Of a stretch of DNA of 64,000 bases, positions 1 to 12,299 are shown piece by piece; the first letter of the stretch is position 1; each line of letters begins with the position of its first letter. The stretch lies in assembly GCF_052857255.1 (NCBI RefSeq), contig NC_135505.1, positions 134,955,144 through 135,019,143 on the forward strand, in the 5' to 3' direction. Source of the stretch: Amblyomma americanum (lineage: Eukaryota > Arthropoda > Arachnida > Ixodida > Ixodidae). The notes under the pieces are model-generated. The model saw nothing but the letters and a program-made list of their open reading frames with translations, was not told where the DNA came from and ran no database searches. The position numbers were made by a program, and so were the translations under genes.

Positions 1-222
1 GAAATATATAAAAAAAGGAAAGCGACTGCTTAACAAGAAAAGGAAAAGCCTCTGGAAACCCTCAATCAACGTAACAAGCATGAAAATGCGCTTCAGCTGT
101 CTTGAAAGCCCCTCTGCTAGCGGAAGTGTGATGTCATAGCGGGTGGCCGATCGAGGCAGCGCTTACGTCGAGTTTCACCTAAGGGAACAACGCCTCTCTT
201 CGCAGTTCTGCCAGCACCGACG

Positions 223-313
223 TACCCAATGGGCACTGAAACTCCCTTGGACGTCCTGTGGATGTTTAGGACGTCCATGGGACGTCCGAGGGAGTTCCAG
301 TGCCCATTGGGTA
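223..313. repeat. Palindromic GGACGTCC element, copy 1
   Basis: An inverted repeat of about 34 bp per arm begins TACCCAATGGGCACTGAAAC on both strands (one mismatch in the first 20 bases). The centre carries four GGACGTCC-like units. Both ends finish at TA, which suggests a TA target site. Related copies are at 4810-4896 and 7531-7620. Confidence 0.85.
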
Positions 314-1535
<1,222 letters not shown>

Positions 1536-1859
1536 GCTGTTTAAAGAGGTCATAGGTAGCAGCGAACATTACAAAAATGTTACTTTCTTGTTTTGGTCAA
1601 ATGTTAACTGGTTGTTCTTAATACCCTTTTTTAACGTTTCTTGATAAATTTTGGAACAACCTGTTCCAAAAATAAACACTTAAACAACACAAATGCAGCT
1701 TTCTCTAAAATGGCAAAGTAACCTTGCACGAGCATGCAGGCCTGCCAGTTGGGAAGGTACTCGATTCTGTCAACATTATGCATGACCCACCCCATCGAAA
1801 AACACAACGGAAAATTTTCCGCCGTCACAACACATTTTATTGTACTATTTTCGGACCTA

Positions 1860-2020
1860 ACGACAGAAATTTCTATAGTAACAACAGAATTTTGTGTAGC
1901 TGAGCAGTCTCCTGTTGTAACGACAAGGACAATTCTGTCGCAACAACAGATAACTTCGCAATACAACAGAAAAGTCTGTCGGAGCGACAGGACGATAAAA
2001 ATTTCTGTTGTATTTTGGGA
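1860..2020. repeat. Cluster of inverted ACGACAGAA/TTCTGTTGT motifs
   Basis: Short forms of ACGACAGAAATTT and its complement (AAATTTCTGTTGTA near 2010), plus several ACAACAGAA copies, recur within 160 bp. The ends are roughly inverted, so the stretch could fold on itself. The element class is unknown. Confidence 0.55.
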
Positions 2021-2955
2021 CCGGGACAATGCAGCACAGACAGTACACGCAACTCGGACCCTCACCTCCGAGCGGATACCAGGCTTATGCTTATATAGCT
2101 ATTATTCATACGTTTTCATGTTCGTAGCGCCGGAACCTTATTCGTTGCTCATCTTGCTTTCGTTAATGAAGTACTAAATCCGTCACGCAGAGAAACACGA
2201 TACAATTATCGCTCTCCTCCCCAGATGCTCGTGTTTTTTCTCTTGGCATCGATAATCAACCTTTTGGGTCCGCATTGTTTTGAATTAGAGTCAAGTCCAA
2301 GAATTTCAAGAAACTGTTGTACTTTGCGCGTCGTATTGCGTAGCTACATGGCGCTGACGTCACGTTCGACCCACTTCGAGCATAATGAAAAACACATGTC
2401 AAAAGCTAGCGCCTAAAGGTAAACTAAGAACTGATTTCTGATCGTTTATCGTGGTGTGCTACAAGGTCTCGTGGACAAGGTCTCACAATGTGGACGGGAA
2501 AGAGTGGAGCGCATGAAAGAGTTGAAGTAGGACACTTACGCACTTTAGTTTCAAGTGAGGGAAAAAAAAACGAAAACAATTAGTTCGCTGTATAAGTCGC
2601 CCCAAGCTGTTTTGGAGCACGTTTTATGAACTTATAGGTCTGGTGCGGAGAAGAGGACTCTGACGAATGGAGCCCACCGCACCGCCCCCAAATCATCCCG
2701 TCCCACAGCTTCCCATAAATTTGCTTCTGGCTACCTCTCTAAAAAAACACTATTTATAGTCACCCCCTCTCCCATGTGACCACCCCTCCCCTCACTCCCG
2801 AGGTAACATGGGTCAGGCCCACCTAGATAACGGCACCACATGATCATGTGGTCACCAGCCAATAGACGTTTTTAGCACACCGGAGACGTACTACCGGAGA
2901 CGTATACCGGTATGCTAAAAACGTCTAATATATGCTTCAATTCTCCAGGGAACAA

Positions 2956-2956
<1 letters not shown>
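2021..2956. other. Stretch without recognisable gene
   Basis: No coding exon, RNA gene or known repeat was recognised. A short local duplication (CACCGGAGACGTA / TACCGGAGACGTATA) is present near 2879-2912. Confidence 0.5.
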
Positions 2957-4079
<1,123 letters not shown>

Positions 4080-4160
4080 CATGCCGCCGGTGGGATCCAA
4101 ACCCATGACCTCCGAGTTTCGCGTCCGGCGCTTTACCAACTGAGCTACCGCGACGTCTGT
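4080..4160 (-). repeat. tRNA-like SINE head
   Basis: The minus strand reads GGTAGCTCAGTTGGTAAAGC (A-box like) and GGTTTGGATCCCACC (B-box like), separated by an anticodon-arm-like stretch. The D and anticodon stems have mismatches, so a functional tRNA is unlikely. It lies just left of the foldback arms at 4173-4337. Confidence 0.7.
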
Positions 4161-4172
4161 CCAAAATTCTGT

Positions 4173-4337
4173 TTGCAGGGCACAGCGCAATAATGAACGG
4201 AACACAAGAAACAAGGAGGACGATAGGGAGGAGCTCTGAACTGACAACTTTAATCTAGAAAAGAGGTGAACCCGTACAGTTCAGCGCTGCGTTTCCTTGT
4301 TTCTTGTTTTCCGTTCATTCTTGCGCTGTGTCCTGCA
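4173..4337. repeat. Foldback element with ~45-bp inverted arms
   Basis: The left arm at 4173-4217 (GGGCACAGCGCAATAATGAA...) and the right arm at 4292-4337 are reverse complements with few mismatches. They enclose about 75 bp. It probably belongs with the tRNA-like head as one mobile unit. Confidence 0.75.
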
Positions 4338-4809
4338 TACATGGAAACAAACTCGCCCAACAGCAAGCGCTGTCCAGTCTTCTTCTTTCATGATGCTCAA
4401 GGTTATAGAGCAATACAGAAAAGCGCCCGAGACACCAATAGTGATACCGGAGCGGAATCTATACGATCACAGTTTGCCAAACCGCATAACACTAAAATGA
4501 AATTAAATGCAGGGTAAAACACTTTGCAGGTTACCTAAATATTCTCTGAGTAACTGCAAGGTCGTCAGGTAGCATGTTCCATGGTTGTAGAGAAACAATA
4601 AGCTTAAAAACGTCATTTCGGACAAACATGCTTTGCTTCTCTCTTTGTGCAGTTGTATCGAAGAAATGAGTTCACACTGCCCCTGACTGTTAATTTTATT
4701 CGTTTTCGTTTCTGTCTGGATTCATCTAACGCTTCCAGACCGTTAATGTTTCCTCGACGACTTCCGCTTTGTCACGGAAATGTATTGCTTGTTATCTCAC
4801 GGCTTTCCT

Positions 4810-4896
4810 CCCAATGGGCACTGCAGCTCCCTTGGATGTCACATGGACGTCCTGGACGTCCACAGGACGTCTAAAAGAGTTTCAATACCCGTTGGG
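4810..4896. repeat. Palindromic GGACGTCC element, copy 2 (more diverged)
   Basis: It starts CCCAATGGGCACTG and ends with the inverted form containing CCCGTTGGG. The interior again holds repeated GGACGTCC-like units (GGATGTC, GGACGTCC, GGACGTCC, GGACGTC). The right arm has more substitutions than in copy 1. Confidence 0.8.
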
Positions 4897-5162
4897 CTTA
4901 TACTGAACCTCTGTCGGACTAACTACACATTCGGTGTAGTTAGAGCACGGCAAGGATAACGTGGTTAAGTTTGCCGGGATTAAGTGCTTTCTGCTGGCGC
5001 AGGGCCGTTCGAAGTGAGGGAAGCCTTCGTCTTGCAATGAGCATATTCCGGGTGAAGATGACAGTGGTAACTTCGCTAACTACAATTTTGTTGTTCCTTC
5101 ATTCTAGCTCAAGATACAAGTGACGTCAACGAATTTTCTGGAAGAAAGCAGGGTTTATTAAT

Positions 5163-5173
5163 GGGGGGGGGGG
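5163..5173 (+). repeat. G11 homopolymer
   Basis: Eleven consecutive G, at the edge of the CpG-rich block. Confidence 0.95.
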
Positions 5174-5402
5174 CACAAATGAGACGAATCATTCAAACAG
5201 ACGTAGCCGGCACCATTTCCGACACTTCCCACAACTTCCACTGCGATACACGCAAGATGGCGACCCGCAACGGAGGCAAGCAGACGACGCACGATCGGCA
5301 GCTTCTCTTTAAAAACGAAACTGAAACCCCAACAAAGCCAAACGTGTGCGGGCGGTGCCTCTTAAGTTCCGAAAAACAAACGTTCAAGCGGTCGCCACTC
5401 AC

Positions 5403-5610
5403 CCTCGAGCACAGTACGAAGCTCCAAGTGTAGGATATCCTTCCGCCGACCACCTCGTCGTTGCATTTTCACAGGTAGCCGATCACTTACTGACTCCACA
5501 AGCGCACGGAAACGAGCGGCAAAAACCGCGAACGCAGCGCACACAATCGCGATAACCATCGCCACCGCGGCAACTTCGCCCTCCTCCTCGTTGTTGCCGG
5601 CCTCGTTCAT
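5403..5610 (-). CDS. Candidate first coding exon, single-pass membrane protein, unidentified
   Basis: The minus strand opens with ATG at 5610 in a good Kozak context (GGCC before ATG). It reads MNEAGNNEEEGEVAAVAMVI, then a hydrophobic stretch (VIAIVCAAFAVFAARF, residues about 19-34) and a basic segment (KMQRRGGRRKD). A strong donor (GTGAGT) follows at 5401-5402; another (GTAAGT, exon end 5491) is possible. The acidic N-terminus, one membrane helix and following basic residues suit a type III or signal-anchored membrane protein. I recognise no family, and no downstream exon was found between 1 and 5400, so it may be a chance open frame in CpG-rich DNA. Confidence 0.3.
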
Positions 5611-6080
5611 GGCCACAGCAGATCCGTTTCGACGGCTGGCAGGGCTCTCCCCGGGTTATTTTTTGCCTCCGGCGACCATCGTAGCTAGCGACAAGATCCG
5701 TTTTTCGCTTTATCTGAAGTCCGCGAGGCAGCGTACAGGCCCTCCCAAGGCTTCGGCGGACGCGCATGCGCGGTTTAGGGCAGCGCGCCGCAGTGAAATG
5801 TGCGATCGTCTGTACGGATTCGCAACGGTCTCGAAACTACTACAGAGTCTAGTCCTAGGAGGCGGGGAAACGTAGCGCTTATCGGCATTTCCACTCGGAG
5901 AGGAGTGGAGTCGGAAGATGTGATAAAACAAACTGGCCCCGCATTTTCTTGCTCTTTCGAGAGAGAGAGAAGTACTTGATCTCTCGCCTGAAACCCCTTC
6001 CACGCCGCGCGCGCGCTCAAAGAGGATAACAGGTCGCTGGCGCAGAAGCACATAGAAACTTTCAGCAGCACACGTTAAGC

Positions 6081-7049
6081 GCGGTGATAAATACGGTTGA
6101 AGTTATGCTCTATCGGCAGAAAGCTTTCTGGCACTATCAGTATGCGCAGGTGTAACTCTACCACACGCGGGGCGCACAGAGGTGTAAAAATTGCGAGCAG
6201 AAGTAACTTTTCAAAATTTGCAAAATTCACAAGCAACACAAAAAGAAATTAAGATAAAGAAACGCTGTGTGGAATGCCAACTTCAGAAGCTATAGTTATA
6301 TACAAACAAAAATAAATAAACAAATAATTGCTAATTGAGCCTTTATACATCTGTTACACAAGTTCAACCACTCTAATGATTCACCGTCTAACAATGCTAT
6401 GACTTGGGTGGTAAAGCCCTGTAAAGATATACGGTCTACGTAAGCAGGCAAAATGACACCCACAGCGGAACCAGCACTGAATCAAGAAATCTGGTAAAGG
6501 AAAAAACGATCGAAGAAAGAATAGATGAAGAAAGATAGGAACAGTGTGATAAATAAGTGAACAGGGTGATAAATAAGTAAATAATGCCTAAATAAAAAGA
6601 AGAGGGGAGAATATAAGGAAAGACAGAAACGAAGATGAGTAAATGAAAGAATTAAGCAGGACAGAAAGAAAGAAAGAAATAAAGAGAGAAAAAAAGAAAG
6701 GCACAGGGGGTGATGAAGGCAGTAGACACAGCAAGTGGAAGGCCTACGAACCCACCAGGGTCCTTGGAATCCCCGGCCGTCGGCGCAGTGACGTCATCGG
6801 CCATTCCTTGTGCGTAAACGAGGCTAAGGAAACAAGGCGTGGAAAATGACTTGTACGTAAGCTCAATTAAATAAGCAAGCAGGAATATGGAAGAGCCTTC
6901 GGATGCGCACTTGGTTTCGCTTAGGGCGTTCCTGCCAAAACATAGGCAGTTTTAATGGCCAGTGAAGTCCGCAGCGTCCGTTAGACGCAGTCGGCAATCG
7001 GGGAGTGCTTACTAGCATTTAGTCACAAGTGACTGCAGATAGGCATGAT
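6081..7049. other. Stretch without recognisable gene
   Basis: AT-rich, with a purine-rich GAAA/AAAG tract around 6600-6710. No feature recognised. Confidence 0.5.
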
Positions 7050-7262
7050 GTGATGTAATGTAGTGTGGTGTGTTGTGTGCGGCTTAACGCCCCAAAGCTG
7101 CCTGTGGACAATAGTGGATGGCTTCGGATGAGTTTCAACAAGTTCGGGTCCTTTAACGATGATAACATTAGACCGTCTCGAAACGCGGCCGCCACGGCCG
7201 GGTATCCATTCCACGAATTTGGGATCTGCAGCCGAACGCCACAACCACTAAAACCGATGAGT
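7050..7262 (-). repeat. Degenerate tRNA-derived SINE, TTAACGTCCCAAAG family
   Basis: The left side reads GGCTTAACGCCCCAAAGCTG, the family signature. The right side has GAAACGCGGCCGCCACGGCC and CACAACCACTAAAAC in place of the tRNA head. Numerous substitutions make it an old copy. The tRNA-like head is on the minus strand. Confidence 0.65.
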
Positions 7263-7530
7263 AAAAATGTGTTTCATGTTGGGAGACAGGCGATGTTGTT
7301 GCTGTATTGTCCACAGAAGAAGAATATAGCTTATAACAGTTGGCCTGAAGTTAGCCTCGATTAAATGCGTTCGTCTGAGAATTTTACTATACTGCTAGTC
7401 CCAGCCAGACAATTCTCGCTGGGCTCTTCTTGGTTTTCCAGCCACTTCCGCATCACGCAATGAACCCAATGTAATAGACTCTTAACGTGACTCCAAGATT
7501 GGAGTTGCTGGCCAGCGAAGCTTTGAATAT

Positions 7531-7620
7531 TGCCAATGGGCACTGAAACTCCCTTGGACGTCCTATGAACGTCCTGGACGTCCACAGGATGTCTAAGGGA
7601 GTTTCAGAGCTCATTGGGTA
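7531..7620. repeat. Palindromic GGACGTCC element, copy 3
   Basis: It starts TGCCAATGGGCACTGAAACT and ends CATTGGGTA, with four central GGACGTCC-like units. The right end keeps the terminal TA and the left end has changed to TG. Confidence 0.82.
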
Positions 7621-8379
7621 TAATTAATTGATCCCACGTGATCGCAATGTAGCGCTTTACTTACCAGCATTCGAAGTGGCATTATAGGTGCCACTGAAGT
7701 CTCTAAAAAAAAAGTAGCAGCAACAACCTTCGAAGAATGCAATTTTTTATTAATTGCTTCTCTTAATTTGCTCATTTCTTCTCTCGGTTTGATTTTTGCG
7801 TTTCCTTTGGTTGTCGAAACTCATACCCAAGCTACACACCAGCTCTGGACGAAAACGTTTTTGAACCGGAAAGGGTTTATGAGCGCAATTTTTTAATATA
7901 TTGTAAGATTAAACCATAAAGATCAATATATCCGTAGATCTTCCGTCGGCAGGCTTGTATTTTTTCTTATTAACGTTTATGCTATCGTCAAAGGCGTTCC
8001 CCATTGGTTTTTTATGCGTCTTAACTGCAAAATGCGAGCGATGGAAACACTTTAAAAGAAAGTTTTTCCTACACATTGGAAGAATCGACCATTTCCTTCA
8101 ATATTTCCATAACAGCAGCTTACACTTTCCTAATATTAAAACTATTTAAGATAGTTAAGCATGCATAAGAGGGTTCCCGCATTGCTACCATGCACCCCCA
8201 GTGTTCGATCGCATTCCATGCGGCGCTTGCGGTAATACAGGATGTTCTGTGTTCACCATTGGAGACGAGAGTAGCGCTGGTGAACACTCTCAAGGTTATG
8301 GCGTGATAACTTTCAGCACGAGGGAAAAGTTTTTGATGCTCATTTAGCTGACGCCTTTAGCAACTTTTTTGATCAGCAG
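7621..8379. other. Stretch without recognisable gene
   Basis: AT-rich. An open frame at 7955-8149 could be upstream sequence of the adjacent decayed LINE, but no motif supports this. Confidence 0.4.
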
Positions 8380-8940
8380 CCTTGTCACAGTCAAAGAGCG
8401 GCCAAAATTACACGAATTTTTGCAGGGAAGCAGCAGTTCATCATCCCTTTCCTTTGCTCCGGCTAAGTACACAGAAGTTTTCTCGTCAAGGAACAATATT
8501 AAAAAATAGCAAGTCAGTAGGCGCAAATGGTCTTCGAATAGCCCCTATTACGGTCTTCACTTGATATGCCCGATTATTACATATCCACAGTAATAATATG
8601 ATAACATCTACGGCTTTATTTCGGAAGGCCTTGCAAATTGCTTTAGTGATACCGGTTTTCAAAGAGGCGGCGGACATTTAATTAAGAGCCACCGCCCAAC
8701 CTCTATATTACTGGTATTCTCCAAAGGTAGAGAGTAATTAACGTATGAGGGTATGCCATCATCCTTTAACAAATATGACCTGCTTCTTGATTATCAGCAT
8801 GGTTGTCGAAAGAATAGATCCGCAGAAACAGCACTATTGACTCAAATAGAAATAATAAAAGACAGGTTTCAAAATCAAAACATATCTTTATTTAGAGAAC
8901 ATGGCGCAGTTTCCTACCGAGCCGGTAAAAAAGGCATAGA
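8380..8940 (+). pseudogene. Decayed non-LTR retrotransposon reverse transcriptase fragment
   Basis: Pieces in shifting frames resemble the RT fingers/palm start: SKSVGANGLRIAPI near 8506-8548, ALQIALVIPVFKEA near 8628-8673, and YDLLLDYQHGCRKNRSAETA (8774 onward) then LLTQIEIIKDRF. The last matches the QHGFRKxRSTETALL motif of jockey/CR1/L2-type RTs. Stops and frameshifts separate the pieces, so it is dead. No catalytic YADD box is present. Confidence 0.8.
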
Positions 8941-9224
8941 CATGTCCTGACAAGTGTCAGCCTCCCTCCCTCGCCCCATTTGGCACAGCACTCGATATAC
9001 CAACGCGCACTAAAGGCAGAAAATTTAATTTGTGTTTAAATTGCACTGAACTTGTTGATTAAATTAGAATAATTACGAATTTTTAAATATTCACTTTAGG
9101 GTCGATTCGTTACACTGTAGAGGGGGTTACTAAACAACCATGGTGTAAGAATATAAACAACCAACCTGGGTTTTTTCAGCGAGGTATCTCCTACATGGTC
9201 CTTTCGTCTGGAATTTAAAGCTCG

Positions 9225-9364
<140 letters not shown>

Positions 9365-9683
9365 CCCTTATACAACCGTACTTTAGAGCTGCCAAACGCG
9401 TTTTGAATGAACAAAATATGTGCGCTCTCTTGAGGCGGCTTCACTCCAAACAAACAGGATTAAAAAGGGAGTAAGTTTTCTGTTTACTCGCTTTCATCTC
9501 TACTCCTTGAGACACCTGGTACCTGGTCGCGATTAGTGTAGATGCTGGGAAAGGCATTGAATGCTGCTTCGAGTAATTGCATTGCCAGCATTGGCGCCAT
9601 AATTTTGTGCACGCCTGTATGCACCGTCAGATCAACCCACGGAGCTCCAAACTTGCGGCAATTTTTGTAATCGCACAGGTGAC

Positions 9684-9949
9684 GCGAACCCGACCGCGGC
9701 GGCTGCGTTTTTATGGAGGCAAAACGCTAAGGCGCCCGTGTGCTGTGCGATGTCAGTGCACGTTAAAGACCACCCAGGTGGTCGAAATTATTCCGGAGCC
9801 CTCCACTACGGCACCTCTTCTTCCTTTCTTCTTTCACTCCCTCCTTTATCCCTTCCTTGACGGCGCGGTTCAGGTGTCCAGCGATATATGAGACAGATAC
9901 TGCGCCATTTCCTTTCCCCCCAAAACCAATAATTATTATTATCATTATA
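9684..9949 (+). mobile_element. tRNA-headed SINE, copy A (5'-truncated)
   Basis: It starts within a tRNA-like B box (GCGAACCCGACCGCGGC). The body has GATGTCAGTGCACGTTAAAG and CACCCAGGTGGTCGAAATTA, and the element ends with an ATT-rich tail at 9929-9949. It is the reverse orientation of copies B and C. Confidence 0.85.
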
Positions 9950-10392
9950 GGCGACGCAGATACCTCTTTTCGGAATACGACACAGCAGTCGTGTCAGAGC
10001 AGGGGTTTTTAAAATCTTTTATATGCTGCCTGTCTGTCTGTTTCTTTGAAACTTGCCAGCCTCAAATATTAATGCTTTGAGCTGAACACTTCCCTTTCCT
10101 TTCCGTTCGCGTAAAAACTTGGAGCAGCCAAAAATAAATAAACGGCCCCATAATTAGGCAGAATAACAAAAGAACTCCCCAGTGCAAGTGATACTGAACC
10201 ATGCGACAGCTTTACCTTCGTTGAAACAAGTACAAAAGACGGCCGCATTCGAAAGCTGCGCTGGCGCGTGACGAACGAAACGCACATATGCGACGCGTCG
10301 AATGACAAACGACGTCACCCGCGCATCTGTCAAGAAGAGAAAAGAAAAAGGCCAGATAAGATCTTTGTGCGAAGTGACAGCTGAGCCGTCGT

Positions 10393-10485
10393 TCCCCAGT
10401 GGCGCAATTGGTTAGCGCACGGTACTTATACGACAGTGCTTCGTGAGCTATGCCGGGGTTGTGAGTTCGAGCCTCACCTGGGGAA
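10393..10485 (+). tRNA. tRNA-Ile (anticodon TAT) with a 19-nt intron
   Basis: The sequence folds as a full cloverleaf. Acceptor strands are TCCCCAG (10393-10399) and CTGGGGA (10478-10484), with discriminator A at 10485. The D arm is GCGC/GCGC, the anticodon stem CGGTA/TGCCG with anticodon TAT at 10427-10429, and the T arm GTGAG-TTCGAGC-CTCAC. Bases 10431-10449, after position 37, form an intron at the canonical site. It closely matches animal tRNA-Ile-TAT genes, which usually contain an intron. The tRNA decodes AUA. All stems pair, so this looks like a working gene and not a SINE head. Confidence 0.93.
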
Positions 10486-10487
10486 TG

Positions 10488-10493
10488 TTTTTT
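10488..10493 (+). terminator. Pol III terminator of tRNA-Ile
   Basis: A run of six T starts two bases after the tRNA 3' end, the usual RNA polymerase III stop signal. Confidence 0.8.
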
Positions 10494-10614
10494 ATTGCCT
10501 TATTTATTTTTGAACCCGTAACATGCACCAGCCATGGGCAGTATCGTCTTTCGATACATTTTGTGCATCGGTATTAGCTATCGCTTGCCAAAAATGAATG
10601 TATCGGAGTATCGG

Positions 10615-10929
10615 CATAATAATAATTTGTTTTGGGGGAGAGGAAATGGCGCAGTATCTGTCTCATATATCGTTGGACACCTGAACCGCACCGTAAAGGA
10701 AGGGATAAAGGAGGGAGTGAAAGAAGAAAGGAAAAAAAGAGATGCCGTAGTGATGGGCTCTGGAATAATTTCGATCACCTGGGGATCTTTATAACGTCAC
10801 TGACATACAGCACACGGGCGCCTGCCTTAGCGTTTCTCCTCCATAAAAACACAGCCGCCGCGGCCGGGTTCGAACCCGGGAACTCCGGCTCAGTAGCCGA
10901 GCGCTCTAACCGCTGAGCCACCGCGGCGG
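10615..10929 (-). mobile_element. tRNA-headed SINE, copy B
   Basis: The minus strand begins with a tRNA-like head (GGTGGCTCAGCGGTTAGAGC, GGTTCGAACCCGGCC), continues through the body and ends in an ATT-rich tail at 10615-10625. It lies 130 bp downstream of the tRNA-Ile gene. It is nearly identical to copy C over the purine-rich body, so insertion was probably recent. Confidence 0.88.
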
Positions 10930-11464
10930 GTACGAAGTATCGGTACCGAAAATAATTTTTATTGTATCGTGTACTTTAACGATACTCGATACTAAAAAAA
11001 AAATTAGTTTGCCGCAGGTTCTGAGGCTGCTGTGAGCCAAGAGTTTGGACCAGCGGTGCTCTCCGAGGCGGTAGCATACAAAAAAAAAAAAAAGAGGAAT
11101 GGAGTACAACTAGAAAGAGACGATACCAGTGGGGCTGGCGCCGTCAGCCAGCCCAGTCTTCATTGTTCCGACGTCCATTGTTTACCATATAGACGACGAA
11201 TACCTTGTGCTTCTGCACATTCGGTGACAGAAGGAATTAGGAGACAGGCTCACCGCTGTGAAAGAAACAATTAAAAACCTTTAGCCTCTATTTCAAGTTG
11301 CTGTGGTTGCCAACAAAAATGGACAACTTTCTTCGTTATGCTCAGGTGCTTACAGAACATTTGTTGTTGCAGATATAGGACCCATCTTTTCAAGTCCTCT
11401 TTTAAGGTATCGTTAAGACAGACTGAATACAGGCAGTAAGAAATCTCTTGAATGAATGAAATAC

Positions 11465-11764
11465 GTTTTCGGGGAAAGGAAATGGCGCAGTATCTGTCTC
11501 ATATATCGTTGGACACCTGAACCGCGCCGTAAGGGAAGGGATAAAGGAGGGAGTGAAAGAAGAAAGGAAAAAATAGATGCCGTAGTGATGGGCTCCGGAA
11601 TAATTTAGACCACCTGGGGCTCTTTAACGTGCACTGACATCGCACAGCACACGGGCGCCCTAGCGTTCCGCCTCCATCGAAACGCGGCCGCCGCGGTCGG
11701 GTTCGAACCCGGGAAGGAACTCCGGATCAGTAGCCGGCCCTAACCACTGAGCCACCGCGGCCGG
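11465..11764 (-). mobile_element. tRNA-headed SINE, copy C
   Basis: Same layout as copy B, with GGTTCGAACCCG in the head and GAAATGGCGCAGTATCTGTC near the tail. The two copies differ by scattered single bases and a small indel in the head. Confidence 0.88.
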
Positions 11765-11929
11765 TAAGAGACCTCTTCAAAGCGTTTTTTTTTGGTCGAA
11801 AATTCATTCCATCCGATCGATCTATCCCTGAAATAGACGTTTTGAAGACCCCGCGTGCTACACGGGCCAAGGTGCCACGTACGTGTCACCTGACGATGAC
11901 ATTGTCGTCTTTCATACCGCGCCACCTAC

Positions 11930-12290
11930 CATCGGCTACCGAAACGGAATTGATTTATAGCATCCAAGTACAATCGACGAGCTTATAGAAGCCCATTAAA
12001 CCGGCTTGAAGGACTCAAGCGTACCCCTAGGCCTACATATAACTCGGGTACCCGACCTCCAATCATGGATCCTGTGAATCTGAAGGCACGCCACGGACTT
12101 CCACGTGGTAAGGCCACGAGGTATCGCCTACGCGGTGTCGTGGCATCGAGGTATCGCCCAGGTCATTTGGATATAACTAATGCAAATGGGGCCCTGTACT
12201 AATCACGGGCTTCACTCTCTGGGAGCCTAGCTCCTCCAAACTTTGTTGACAATAAAAGTTGTTCTCTAGCTCTCTCTCCAATCAGCAAAC
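11930..12290 (+). mobile_element. Possible retroelement 3' end
   Basis: The stretch ends GACAATAAAAGTTGTTCTCT followed by TCTC repeats. This resembles the AATAAA-plus-simple-tail ends of tick non-LTR elements. Upstream, GAGGTATCGCC occurs twice (12118 and 12150). No coding motif was seen, so the class is uncertain. Confidence 0.35.
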
Positions 12291-12299
12291 CACTCGTAG

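Larger units (their letters stand above)
5150..6080. promoter_or_regulatory. CpG-rich block, possible promoter region
   Basis: The block is clearly richer in GC and CpG than its flanks and contains many CGC, GCG and CCG words. It holds the candidate first exon at 5403-5610 on the minus strand. No TATA box or initiator was identified. A GC-rich repeat is the alternative. Confidence 0.35.

Noticed and set aside
4087..4157. Functional tRNA-Ser or tRNA-Arg
   Set aside because: The D and anticodon stems have several mismatches and there is no adjacent Pol III terminator.
10862..10929. A second tRNA gene
   Set aside because: The A and B boxes are those of the SINE head, attached to a SINE body and repeated at 11.7 kb.
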